Shown: positions 1 through 5,888 of the stretch, piece by piece
How the letters are laid out: each line of letters begins with the position of its first letter
How positions within the stretch are numbered: position 1 is the first letter of the stretch
DNA from: Oscillospiraceae bacterium
Lineage (GTDB): Bacteria > Bacillota_A > Clostridia > Monoglobales > WRBX01
Assembly: GCA_009784335.1 (NCBI GenBank)
Contig: WRBX01000005.1
Location: 1-15,752 of the forward strand
Direction of reading: 5' to 3'
DNA: 15,752 bases
Program-made: the position numbers and the translations under genes
The notes under the pieces: model-generated
Database searches by the model: none
Told to the model about the DNA's origin: nothing
Seen by the model: only the letters and a program-made list of their open reading frames with translations

Positions 1-266
1 AGGCAGCCCTCGGCATCGATAATATGCCCGCCTTGCTTAACCAAAACGGGATTTATCAGCTCAATTACTTCATTATTTTCATCGATAATAATCGCCGCAC
101 GGCGCAGCACGCCAACCTGCGGCGCAGCCAAACCAAGCCCATCAGCCTTAGCGAGCGTTTCGCGCAAATCATCCAATAATTCAAATAATTTGCTATCAAT
201 TTTCGCCTCGCGCGAAGGCTTTGTTAGCGTTTCATCGCCTATTTTGAGTATGGTTCTTAACCCCAT
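1..266 (-). CDS. def: Peptide deformylase, N-terminal part (runs off the window)
   Basis: Peptide deformylase removes the N-terminal formyl group from nascent proteins in the cytoplasm and is a metal-dependent hydrolase. The first 88 codons are visible. Family motif 1, GLGLAAPQ, lies at residues 43-50, and motif 2 begins as EGC at residues 86-88 just as the window ends; the cysteine is a metal ligand. The third motif, HExxH, must lie outside. The start ATG (266-264) is preceded by GAAGGG on the minus strand at a usable distance. The hydrophobic-acidic spacing between the motifs (AAIIIDENNEVIELINP) is normal for the family, so I see no sign of damage. Identity is secure; only the C-terminal half is unseen. 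Confidence 0.95.
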   Translation of the reverse strand, partial: MGLRTILKIGDETLTKPSREAKIDSKLFELLDDLRETLAKADGLGLAAPQVGVLRRAAIIIDENNEVIELINPVLVKQGGHIIDAEGC

Positions 267-292
267 CTAGAAAATCCCTTCTACGAAATCAG

Positions 293-319
293 ACTATAGA
301 AAAGGGGATACGCTGTCAA
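293..319 (-). promoter_or_regulatory. Putative sigma-A promoter of the deformylase gene
   Basis: On the minus strand a perfect TTGACA (319-314) is followed 15 bp later by TATAGT (298-293), about 27 bp ahead of the deformylase start. The spacer is two bases short of the optimum, so activity is likely but not certain. Confidence 0.45.
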
Positions 320-333
320 TTATTAATCAAATT

Positions 334-368
334 CTAGTCACTAAACACTAGCCACTAGTCACTACAAA
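334..368 (+). repeat. Heptad repeat array, single arm (locus H1)
   Basis: Five consecutive 7-bp units begin CTAGTCA, CTAAACA, CTAGCCA, CTAGTCA, CTACAAA, an exact period of seven with drifting bases. No facing complementary arm is visible nearby. It abuts a CTTCG-type hairpin at 366-386. It lies between the divergent deformylase and antitoxin genes. The same architecture with different unit sequences recurs at six other places in the window. Confidence 0.8.
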
Positions 369-386
369 TTTTTCGAAGAAAAATTT
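366..386. repeat. Hairpin with C-TTC-G apex (read on minus strand)
   Basis: A perfect 9-bp stem AAATTTTTC / GAAAAATTT encloses the triloop GAA; on the minus strand the apex reads C-TTC-G. It directly follows heptad array H1. It belongs with the hairpins at 7080-7096 and 15572-15655, which have unrelated stems but the same apex. There is no separate T-tract, so a plain terminator role is not obvious. Confidence 0.7.
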
Positions 387-390
387 CATG

Positions 391-486
391 TTCGACAAAA
401 TTCGACATTTTTTCTGCTCCTCATTTACTAATCTCTAAGAAATGGAAGTATTTTCCATTCGCCTTTCGCATATATTGCAGTATATG
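391..486. promoter_or_regulatory. Candidate operator region upstream of the antitoxin gene
   Basis: Three symmetrical or repeated elements precede the antitoxin. TTCGACA occurs at 391-397 and 401-407, one helical turn apart. AATGGAA/TTCCATT forms a perfect 7-bp inverted repeat at 441-459 with a 5-bp spacer. CATATA/TATATG forms a 6-bp inverted repeat at 469-486 with a 6-bp spacer, ending just before the AGGGAGG ribosome binding site. Ribbon-helix-helix antitoxins normally bind such short palindromes to repress their own operon, so one of the two inverted repeats is a reasonable operator. I could not place a convincing -35/-10 pair, although TATATT at 471-476 could be a -10 overlapping the last palindrome. 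Confidence 0.45.
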
Positions 487-501
487 TAGGGAGGAATTGC
501 T

Positions 502-729
502 ATGCCGCAAGCAAGCAGAAAGATTTTAACTGTTTTTCCGAATGATTTGCTATCAAGACTAGATGAATTATCGCGCAATACAGGCAATAATCGGAGCGAG
601 TTGATTCGCAGGAGCGTGGCGCGTTTTTTAGACTTAAAAAAAGAACTATCAATGATTGAAGGATATGAGCGCATGGGCGAGATTAATTTGAAACTGGCAG
701 AGGAAGCGATGATTAGAGATAGCATTTAG
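502..729 (+). CDS. mazE: Ribbon-helix-helix antitoxin of a MazEF-type pair
   Basis: A 75-residue protein with the CopG/RHH pattern: an N-terminal beta strand (RKILTVFPNDLLSRLDELS, residues 6-24) followed by two helices with NRSELIRRSVARFL at residues 30-43, and an acidic C-terminal tail. Such proteins bind DNA as dimers through the strand, repress their own operon, and neutralise the toxin with the tail. The start ATG has AGGGAGG seven bases upstream. The next gene is a MazF toxin, as in Firmicutes ydcD/ydcE-type operons. Oddity: the last codons (AGC ATT TAG) already belong to a heptad repeat array, so the end of the protein was set by that repeat, and the toxin start is 113 bp away instead of the usual near-overlap. 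Confidence 0.85.
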   Translation: MPQASRKILTVFPNDLLSRLDELSRNTGNNRSELIRRSVARFLDLKKELSMIEGYERMGEINLKLAEEAMIRDSI

Positions 730-825
730 CATATAGCGTTTAGCATTTAGTTGAATGTAATGCTTCGAAGAACAACATACACTCTAAATGCTAGATGCTA
801 AATACTAAATACTAAATACTAAAAC
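721..825. repeat. Paired heptad repeat cassette between antitoxin and toxin (locus H2)
   Basis: Arm 1 (721-748) is built of 7-bp units such as AGCATTT and AGCGTTT. Arm 2 (784-825) is built of CTAAATG, CTAGATG and CTAAATA units, the reverse complement of arm 1, so the transcript can fold into a long hairpin with sliding register. The loop contains TTGAATGTAAT followed by CTTCGAAG. Arm 1 plus this core is closely matched, on the other strand, at 15200-15252 (about five differences over roughly 50 bp), so this is a dispersed repeat. It overlaps the antitoxin stop codon and ends six bases before the toxin ribosome binding site. Confidence 0.85.
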
Positions 826-842
826 AACCGAAGGGAGTTTTC

Positions 843-1181
843 ATGATTAAACGCGGTGACATTTACTATGCAGATTTGAGCCCCGTTGTCGGCAGCGAGC
901 AGGGCGGGCTGCGGCCGGTGGTGATTGTGCAAAACGACATCGGCAATATGCACAGCCCCACGGTGATTGCCGCCGCTGTTACATCGCAAGTCTCCAAGGC
1001 GAAACTGCCAACACATATTGAAATCGCGGCCGGGCAGGGATTAGAAAAGGATAGCGTGATTCTCGCTGAACAAATCCGCACGCTGGATAAAAAGCGGCTA
1101 AAAGAGCAAGTGGGGCACCTCGATAACCGCTCGCTGCAGCAGCTAAATTCCGCACTTGTTACGAGTTTTGGGCTGCAATGA
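843..1181 (+). CDS. mazF: MazF/PemK-family endoribonuclease toxin
   Basis: A 112-residue protein with the full MazF layout: N-terminal [14 protein letters not shown], the [16 protein letters not shown] loop at residues 17-32, TVIAAAVTS at 40-48 and the C-terminal [13 protein letters not shown]. In Bacillus EndoA the catalytic residues are an arginine in the GLRP motif and a threonine in the AxxTS motif; the equivalents here are Arg24 and Thr47, both present, so the toxin should be active. It cleaves single-stranded mRNA at short specific sites when the antitoxin is degraded. AAGGGAG lies well placed before the ATG. The length matches Firmicutes homologues. It sits 113 bp downstream of the antitoxin across a hairpin-forming repeat, which could lower toxin expression relative to antitoxin. 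Confidence 0.95.
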   Translation: MIKRGDIYYADLSPVVGSEQGGLRPVVIVQNDIGNMHSPTVIAAAVTSQVSKAKLPTHIEIAAGQGLEKDSVILAEQIRTLDKKRLKEQVGHLDNRSLQQLNSALVTSFGLQ

Positions 1182-1188
1182 TAAAAAT

Positions 1189-1237
1189 GAACCCCTCCGC
1201 TTCGTTTCGCTCAGCACCTCCCCTTCACAGGGGAGGT
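1189..1237 (-). repeat. GGAGGGGTTCG palindromic repeat, copy 1; also a likely terminator for the toxin gene
   Basis: Eight bases after the toxin stop codon the terminal box GAACCCCTCCG begins, followed by a variable segment and an 8-bp hairpin ACCTCCCC / GGGGAGGT (1216-1237). On the plus strand the hairpin is followed by TATTTTTAT, and the flanks ATAAAAAT / ATTTTTAT extend the symmetry, so it can act as an intrinsic terminator for the toxin transcript. Orientation is opposite to copy 2. Confidence 0.8.
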
Positions 1238-1251
1238 ATTTTTATGTGAAA

Positions 1252-1327
1252 ACCTCCACTGTTAAGGGGAGATGGCACCCCACACGCGAGAAGCGAAGCG
1301 CCAAGCGAGGGGTGACGGAGGGGTTCG
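1252..1327 (+). repeat. GGAGGGGTTCG palindromic repeat, copy 2 (degenerate)
   Basis: This copy has a decayed outer hairpin (ACCTCCACTGTTAAGGGGAG), a long variable segment bounded by CACCCC / GGGGTG with GCGAAGC near its centre, and an intact terminal GACGGAGGGGTTCG. It is head to head with copy 1, 14 bp away, with the terminal boxes facing outward. Confidence 0.75.
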
Positions 1328-1336
1328 CTCTTAACA

Positions 1337-1422
1337 AAAACTTAACATTCCCTTTACCAAAACTTAACATAACTTGCGAAAATGCTATTGACATTTGACA
1401 AAATAATTGTTAAATTGATAAT
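1337..1422 (+). promoter_or_regulatory. Sigma-A promoter with two upstream direct repeats
   Basis: TTGACA occurs twice, at 1388-1393 and 1395-1400. The second is 16 bp from GATAAT (1417-1422), a good -35/-10 pair. Just upstream, AAAACTTAACAT occurs at 1337-1348 and again at 1359-1370, 22 bp apart (two helical turns), which is the layout of an activator or repressor site. This promoter should transcribe the leader ORF at 1444 and, if the hairpin at 1576-1610 is read through, the genes at 1731-3058. Confidence 0.6.
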
Positions 1423-1443
1423 AGAAAGTGAGGGGGAAGAAAA

Positions 1444-1533
<90 letters not shown>

Positions 1534-1575
1534 AATTTTACTTAGGACTAGTTTTGGTTCACATAGTTTAAATTG

Positions 1576-1610
1576 GCACTTGGTGTAAATTTTTTGCACC
1601 GGTGCTTTTT
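1576..1610 (+). terminator. Terminator-like hairpin downstream of the leader ORF
   Basis: GCAC(TT)GGTG at 1576-1585 pairs with CACC(G)GTGC at 1597-1605, giving eight base pairs with a small internal loop and an 11-base loop, directly followed by TTTTTG and a second T-rich run. The stop codon of the alternative leader frame (1586-1588) is the first part of the loop, so a ribosome in that frame would cover the left arm. A competing fold is the perfect palindrome GCACCGGTGC at 1596-1605, which has no loop and should be weak. Confidence 0.5.
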
Positions 1611-1627
1611 GTATTTTGGTAATTTGT

Positions 1628-1703
1628 CACTTATCATTCATCACTCATCATTTATCATTAAAAAAACTAATGAAGAATGATAAATGATAGATGATAAATG
1701 ATG
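1628..1703. repeat. Paired heptad repeat cassette (locus H3)
   Basis: Arm 1 (1628-1662) has units CACTTAT, CATTCAT, CACTCAT, CATTTAT. Arm 2 (1669-1703) has units AATGATA and GATGATA, complementary to arm 1, separated by only six bases. The unit differs from those at other loci, but period and pairing are the same. It ends ten bases before the ribosome binding site of the next gene. Confidence 0.8.
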
Positions 1704-1730
1704 AACCCGACAAGAAAGGAGTTGGTCAAA

Positions 1731-1892
1731 ATGGCTATTGCACAAGAAGCAAAAAGCAGTATCCGTGGGATACTAAAGGGCATACGCGCGGCCTCTGAGG
1801 TCGCAGGCAAAGTCCAACAGCCTTTGCAAATGGCGAAAAGCGCTGTGGATAAGCCACTCAAAAAGGCCGGGCAGGACATGTTTCAAAGATAG
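1731..1892 (+). CDS. Small amphipathic protein of unknown function
   Basis: A 53-residue protein beginning MAIAQEAKSSIRGILKGIRA. I do not recognise it. An in-frame ATG at 1698 lies inside the heptad array and has no ribosome binding site, whereas AAAGGAG sits 11 bases before the ATG at 1731, so I use the latter. The sequence is rich in Lys, Ala and Gln, has no cysteine and no true membrane segment, and could form amphipathic helices across residues 8-45. It is the first of three same-strand genes (gaps 46 and 16 bp) that end at a shared terminator. Confidence 0.6.
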   Translation: MAIAQEAKSSIRGILKGIRAASEVAGKVQQPLQMAKSAVDKPLKKAGQDMFQR

Positions 1893-1938
1893 TTTAAATT
1901 AGCAACAAAAAATATATTTAAAGAAAGGAATGATTAAA

Positions 1939-2682
1939 ATGTTTGAGTACGAATCAGGTAAAAGCAGAGAAACTAACATGGAGAATCAATTACATAATGT
2001 TCGGGGAAAACTACATGATATGCTTGTTGAAAAGGGGAAAATGGGAGATCCAACTATGGAGTATCAATCTTCGGTGTGGATAGAAAAAGCTGTTACAGAA
2101 AAAGTGCATGCTAATGGATCGAATTTAGCCTTTTTTAGAAAAAATGGGCTAGATAGATTGGGTTTATCAGAAACAACATTTATGGGTGGCAGTATATTTG
2201 ATATTGGAAAAGATTTTGAAATGGCACATGAGCAATTAAAAGAACCGAAAAAGTTAAAATGGGGTTTCCTTAAAAGTAAGGGGGAACGGAATATAGCCTC
2301 AATTGAAAAAGCAAGGTTCGAAAATGCAAAAAACAGTTTAAGCAAGTTATGTGACTTATATGGCATTAAATATGATGAGAAGGATCTTTCTAATAGCTTA
2401 AACCAGTGCAAAGAGAAAATATTGAAGGATGTTAAGAATCCAATACCGAATTTTCAAGAGATAGCAGAAAAGAGCGGACTTGATGAAGAGCTTTTAAGGA
2501 AGTCATATAATACTTATAGCAAGGATTGGAACATGGATAGCTTTAATTATAACAAGGAAAACAATATACGCAGAATGGAGCTATACAGCAAAAAACAAAA
2601 TGAAATAGCTACCATAAAAAAGTATGATGCAAAAATAGAATCAGATATAAAAAAGATTCAAGGAAAACCGCCGGTGCTTTAA
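1939..2682 (+). CDS. Unrecognised soluble charged protein, 247 residues
   Basis: I do not recognise a family. The protein has no signal peptide or membrane segment. It is rich in Lys, Glu and Asn, and the last third (from about residue 200, NKENNIRRMELYSKKQNEIATIKKYD onward, split by charged residues) looks helical or coiled coil. The centre contains a helix-turn-helix-like stretch EIAEKSGLDEELLRKSYNTY, which is only suggestive. An ATG at 1930 is too close to the AAAGGA box, so the ATG at 1939 is preferred. The 22 bases from 1920 through this ATG match exactly those before the giant S-layer gene at 12365. Base composition is more AT-rich than the housekeeping-like genes here, consistent with horizontal acquisition. 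Confidence 0.75.
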   Translation: MFEYESGKSRETNMENQLHNVRGKLHDMLVEKGKMGDPTMEYQSSVWIEKAVTEKVHANGSNLAFFRKNGLDRLGLSETTFMGGSIFDIGKDFEMAHEQLKEPKKLKWGFLKSKGERNIASIEKARFENAKNSLSKLCDLYGIKYDEKDLSNSLNQCKEKILKDVKNPIPNFQEIAEKSGLDEELLRKSYNTYSKDWNMDSFNYNKENNIRRMELYSKKQNEIATIKKYDAKIESDIKKIQGKPPVL

Positions 2683-2698
2683 TGCAGAGGAGAAAAAA

Positions 2699-3058
2699 AT
2701 GAATGAAATTCAAAGAAAGAAACTAAAAAGGCACTTGCTATTGGGAATACTGCCACTAATGCTATTTTTGATTCATCTTTTTACGGGCATTTTTGACATG
2801 CTTGGAGTTTATTTTGCTTTAATCTCTTTTGCATATATGTTATATATCACATTTGCAGCATTCAGAAAACTATTTTACATATGGATAGGGATGATAGTTT
2901 TCTGCGGCATTTTGATACTAATGCAACAACCGACGGGGAATGAATTTATTTACATACCAATTGGCCTAATACTTGGCATCTATATTGGTTACTATGGCAT
3001 TCCCATAATTGGAATTATAGCTATGATAAAAGACATCCGGTCAGCCAGCATGGATTGA
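2699..3058 (+). CDS. Small multi-pass membrane protein of unknown function
   Basis: A 119-residue protein with a basic N-terminus (NEIQRKKLKRH) and about four hydrophobic segments: residues 13-30, 35-53, 58-76 and 83-107. The positive-inside rule puts the N-terminus in the cytoplasm. GAGGAG lies just upstream and the gene starts 16 bp after the preceding stop, so the two are almost certainly co-transcribed. A soluble protein followed by a small membrane protein resembles toxin/immunity or bacteriocin/immunity pairs, but no motif proves this. A strong terminator follows 15 bp after the stop. Confidence 0.75.
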   Translation: MNEIQRKKLKRHLLLGILPLMLFLIHLFTGIFDMLGVYFALISFAYMLYITFAAFRKLFYIWIGMIVFCGILILMQQPTGNEFIYIPIGLILGIYIGYYGIPIIGIIAMIKDIRSASMD

Positions 3059-3073
3059 AAATCAAAAAAATCC

Positions 3074-3108
3074 CCTTCAGTTGCAAAAGCAACTGAGGGA
3101 ATTTTTTT
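3074..3108 (+). terminator. Strong intrinsic terminator of the three-gene cluster
   Basis: An 11-bp stem (3074-3084 with 3089-3099, core CAGTTGC/GCAACTG plus one G-T pair) closes an AAAA loop and is followed after two A residues by seven T residues. Confidence 0.92.
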
Positions 3109-3134
3109 ATCGCAATTTGTTCGAGGAGCAAAAA

Positions 3135-3356
3135 ATGATGAGCTTGCTCAAAAACATTTTTGCGACGACAGCCGGGTTCAATACCCCGCCGCGCAGCAAG
3201 GGAACCTTGCGCAGCTATGTCGCGCGGGTCCAAGGCTGGCGTTACACTATGAGAATTTTCGCAGAAAATTCCATAGCAGTCGCCACTACTGTTGGTGTGT
3301 TGGTGCCCTGGGGTATTGATACCCGTCATTTTTCAATTTTTGTGAACAATCTATAA
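3135..3356 (+). CDS. Doubtful 73-residue ORF over the hairpin-dense element
   Basis: The ORF starts ATG ATG AGC with GAGGAG about eight bases upstream, so translation is possible. The product (MMSLLKNIFATTAGFNTPPR...) matches nothing I recognise. It runs through several strong hairpins and overlaps the end of the convergent SLH gene by 31 bp. The opposite strand is also open over this stretch, so coding status is unclear; a structured non-coding element is at least as likely. Confidence 0.25.
   Translation: MMSLLKNIFATTAGFNTPPRSKGTLRSYVARVQGWRYTMRIFAENSIAVATTVGVLVPWGIDTRHFSIFVNNL
3174..3324. other. GC-rich element with terminal inverted repeats and internal hairpins
   Basis: The ends are imperfect inverted repeats: GGGTTCAATACCCC (3174-3187) and GGGGTATTGATACCC (3310-3324). 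Inside lie a hairpin GCAAGG-GAA-CCTTGC extended by two pairs past a bulged A (3193-3212), and a 13-bp hairpin CTATG/CATAG plus GAATTTTC-GCA-GAAAATTC with a single bulged A (3247-3276). It follows directly after a terminator and is clearly less AT-rich than the genes before it. It could be a structured RNA, a non-autonomous mobile element, or the body of the doubtful ORF at 3135. Confidence 0.45.
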
Positions 3357-5005
3357 AGCATAATCGTTGCTTCGGCGCGCGTGCTGTTGTTAAGCGGGTT
3401 TAGCTTGCCCTCGTCATCGCCTTGGATAATTCCATAAACAATCATTTTTTGCATAGCTTCTTTCGCCCAAGCGGAAACCTGCCCTTCATCAATAAAGTTT
3501 TTTGCCGTTCCTGCTGTGAGAGCATATTTGGCATATTCAATAAAACGGTCGATGATAACTGCAATTTCCTCGCGGCTAATCAGCTTATCCGGCTTAAATT
3601 CTCCATCATCATAGCCCAGCACTATATCATTCTTCTCAGCCCATGCGATATATTTTGCGTGCCATTGGTCTGCAATGTCTTTGAATTTTACATCGGTGCC
3701 ATTCAATTCATCGCCGCTGATTGAGGCGATAATTTTCACAAATTCTGCGCGGGTTATATTATTATTTGGGTAGAAATAGCTGCCCTCGGGGTATTTATAT
3801 CCATTAACAAACCCTTCTTTCGCCATGTTGTTAACACTTTCTGCGAACCATTGATTAGAAACATCAAGGAAAATCGGCGTGGGGCTTGGTGCGGTTACAA
3901 CCGGAGTTGCAGTAGCATTTGGATTAGGTGTGCCCTCGGTTAGAGTGATAATCGGCGGAGCTGTTGCCTCAGGCCGCTCGGTTGGTGATACTATCGGTCT
4001 GGTTGTAGGTGCAACGGTTGGCGATACGGCGGTTGGCATAACCGTCGGTTCTGCGGTAATAATCGGCGCCTCTAAAAGCGTAATCGTTGCCGTGGCGCTT
4101 ACCCTGCGATAATCATCATCGCCCGCAATCGTGGCTTTTATAGATATCACGCCTTCGTGATAAATCGTCAGCATATTATCGGTAAGCTCGGCCAACCCTT
4201 CGGTAGTTGTTTTATTTTCAAAAATGACCGTGCCGCCGGTAGTGCCGCCGCTGGTCGAAAGCTCTATTGTTTGCGGATATTCTCCGTTATCGGCCGGCGG
4301 TGTGAAAACCAAATCAAATTCGGTTTGAAAGCCTTTACGGATTAAAACCGGCTCCGAAAGGTAAATTGTGCCTTCGAAATCATCCAAAGAGTCATCTGCA
4401 GGCTCGACAGCGACCAAAATTTCCTTGCCAACAAGCCCAAAACCTGCCATTGGTGAGAAAGAAATTATAGTTTCATTGAAACTTTCAGAAACTGCAACGG
4501 TAGCAGAATGCAAAAGAGCATCATCTTCATCGGTTATGCTAACCAACGCGGTGAAGCCAGCGCCGGTTTTGTTCTGAAAATTAAAATCGAGCATCTCATC
4601 AATTCGAACAAAACTATTTTCGGCGGTAATTATGCCGTCAATCGTGGTGGGCAGCCCCCAATCTGAGCGCCAAATATCCACGCCGGAGCCGGTGTTGGTT
4701 ATAGTCCACACAAGCTTTGCGCCTGCGGGAAAGCTGCCCCACCAAATATGTGTGTCGCCGCCGGGAGTGCCCCACATGCCCCAACCAATCTGCTGCCTCA
4801 CGCCATCGGCCTCAACATATATATCATAATTTTTCGGTACATCGGAAATTATAGTATAGCTATATGAGCCATTTCCGTTGTTAATTATGTTTTCAAGCCT
4901 AATTGGCGGGATGGCCGCGGAATTTGCTGTGAGCATCGGAAAAATGCTGATTAACATAGCAAAAGCAAGCGCAAAACACACCAATCTATTATATTTTTTT
5001 AACAT
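3326..5005 (-). CDS. Secreted SLH-domain surface protein, 559 residues
   Basis: Residues 1-30 form a Sec signal peptide (MLKKYNRLVC then a hydrophobic core, cleavage near ANSA). Residues 31-310 are beta-rich and of no family I can name. Residues 310-378 form a Pro/Thr-rich linker with repeated PT and TAP steps, likely spanning the cell wall and a glycosylation candidate. Residues 380-555 hold three S-layer homology domains; the typical ITRAEFVKII, ISREEIAVIIDRF and STRAEATIMLYRLF stretches are visible. SLH domains bind pyruvylated secondary wall polymers non-covalently. The start has TGGAGG nine bases upstream. It is probably transcribed apart from the spore-coat genes, because a terminator lies between them. 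The substrate or partner is unknown. Confidence 0.85.
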   Translation of the reverse strand: MLKKYNRLVCFALAFAMLISIFPMLTANSAAIPPIRLENIINNGNGSYSYTIISDVPKNYDIYVEADGVRQQIGWGMWGTPGGDTHIWWGSFPAGAKLVWTITNTGSGVDIWRSDWGLPTTIDGIITAENSFVRIDEMLDFNFQNKTGAGFTALVSITDEDDALLHSATVAVSESFNETIISFSPMAGFGLVGKEILVAVEPADDSLDDFEGTIYLSEPVLIRKGFQTEFDLVFTPPADNGEYPQTIELSTSGGTTGGTVIFENKTTTEGLAELTDNMLTIYHEGVISIKATIAGDDDYRRVSATATITLLEAPIITAEPTVMPTAVSPTVAPTTRPIVSPTERPEATAPPIITLTEGTPNPNATATPVVTAPSPTPIFLDVSNQWFAESVNNMAKEGFVNGYKYPEGSYFYPNNNITRAEFVKIIASISGDELNGTDVKFKDIADQWHAKYIAWAEKNDIVLGYDDGEFKPDKLISREEIAVIIDRFIEYAKYALTAGTAKNFIDEGQVSAWAKEAMQKMIVYGIIQGDDEGKLNPLNNSTRAEATIMLYRLFTKIEK

Positions 5006-5055
5006 TTCATTAAACCTCCATTTAATTAGTATTGATTTAATGACGATTTTTTATC

Positions 5056-5091
5056 CAAAAAAAGCAAAGGCATGAAAACAATACCTTTGCT
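5056..5091 (-). terminator. Intrinsic terminator after the spore-coat pair
   Basis: On the minus strand AGCAAAGG (5091-5084) pairs with CCTTTGCT (5070-5063) across a 13-base loop and is followed by seven or more T residues. A second small hairpin, CCGGC/GCCGG at 5097-5111, lies just upstream. Confidence 0.8.
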
Positions 5092-5120
5092 ATGTACCGG
5101 CTTGTGGCCGGAATTTGAGC

Positions 5121-5453
5121 TTACCCATTCATTGCATTATACTTCTGCGCTGCTGCTTTAATATCAGGTTGACGCGCGCTTTTCACTGCATACCATCCGC
5201 GAGTTTGCATTTGATTGAATAAATCTGCTTGGATTTCATGCGTTTCACGAAGCGAGTTCATAAAGTCGGTGCGAATTTTCGGGTTAACGCATTCATTTGT
5301 GAATGTATTGTAAACCGATGTGAGATTTTTCTCGCTGGATAAGCAATCTTCCAGCATCTCTTTGGCGCCCATTTGCGGCGGTGCTTTTGGCGCAGGGGTT
5401 GGCCGCTTTGGCATAGCCTTTTTTGGCGGCAGTGCTTTTTTATTTGTTGGCAT
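5121..5453 (-). CDS. CotF-like spore coat protein
   Basis: A 110-residue protein with a basic Pro/Lys/Ala-rich N-terminal tail (residues 1-28) followed by a CotF-type four-helix region: EMLEDCLSSEKNLTSVYNTF, then ECVNPKIRTDFMNSL, then HEIQADLFNQMQTRGWY. The pattern of early DCL, a central ECxNP segment and a late HxIQxxLFxxMxxRGWY is typical of the CotF/ferritin-like spore coat proteins of clostridia, which assemble into the outer spore. AAAGGA precedes the ATG. It lies 12 bp after the stop of the next gene upstream and is surely its operon partner. The long basic tail is the only unusual feature. Confidence 0.8.
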   Translation of the reverse strand: MPTNKKALPPKKAMPKRPTPAPKAPPQMGAKEMLEDCLSSEKNLTSVYNTFTNECVNPKIRTDFMNSLRETHEIQADLFNQMQTRGWYAVKSARQPDIKAAAQKYNAMNG

Positions 5454-5465
5454 AATTAATCCTTT

Positions 5466-5657
5466 CTACCCATTTAGGTGAGTCACCAGTGTGTTAAAGT
5501 GTTTTTGATGCTTGCTTGATACTTGCGAAAACTTCTTTTTAAGATTCGGCTCGGGGCACATATTAGAATATGTTTGATATTTAGCCGCCAAGGTTTTTTC
5601 CACGCCTAAAATATCCTCCAAGCCGCTCAATTCTTTTGTTGAAATTGGTGTTGGCAT
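5466..5657 (-). CDS. Small CotF-related spore coat protein
   Basis: A 63-residue helical protein: MPTPISTKELSGLEDILGVEK, then TLAAKYQTYSNMCPEP, then LKKKFSQVSSKHQKHFNTL. The xLEDxLxxEKxLxxKYxxYxxxCxxPxLK and HQKHFxTLxxHL pattern matches the small companion of CotF-like proteins in spore formers. AGGAGG sits six bases before the ATG. It is the first gene of a two-gene minus-strand operon ending at the terminator at 5056-5091. Expression would be expected in the mother cell during sporulation, but I could not identify a sigma-E or sigma-K promoter. Confidence 0.72.
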   Translation of the reverse strand: MPTPISTKELSGLEDILGVEKTLAAKYQTYSNMCPEPNLKKKFSQVSSKHQKHFNTLVTHLNG

Positions 5658-5888
5658 TTATTCCTCCTAAATTATATTATTATAATTAATCTTTTCCAGT
5701 TTAGGAAAATTTATACATCTCAAACGGCTTGGGCGCATTAGCAAAAGCTTGCCTTTATAAAATAACATAGGAATGGAAAATAAGATAGAATAAAACTCGG
5801 CAAATTAGCATATAATTCACCAAAATAGATTTATTCAGAAGTAATTTCATTTGGATTTTGAACAAGTCTATAATAAATGGAGGATAAT
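5658..5888. other. Divergent intergenic region between spore-coat and carboxypeptidase genes
   Basis: This AT-rich stretch holds the starts of two divergent transcripts. TTTTCC/GGAAAA forms a perfect 6-bp inverted repeat at 5692-5709, 35 bp ahead of the small coat gene. Two TATAAT boxes for the plus strand lie at 5811-5816 and 5869-5874, but neither has a good -35, and the second is so close that the transcript would lose its ribosome binding site. Sporulation sigma factors may act here. No heptad array or palindromic repeat is present. Confidence 0.35.

Noticed and set aside
721..825. Heptad arrays as a CRISPR array
   Set aside because: Units are only 7 bp, have no spacers, and the two halves are inverted relative to each other; no cas gene is present.
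1156..1398. 80-codon frame across palindromic repeat copies 1 and 2
   Set aside because: It starts inside the toxin gene and is made almost entirely of repeat sequence.
3021..3329. Minus-strand 102-codon frame across the terminator and the GC-rich element
   Set aside because: It passes through a strong plus-strand terminator and into the membrane-protein gene, and has no ribosome binding site; open frames on both strands here reflect composition and palindromes.
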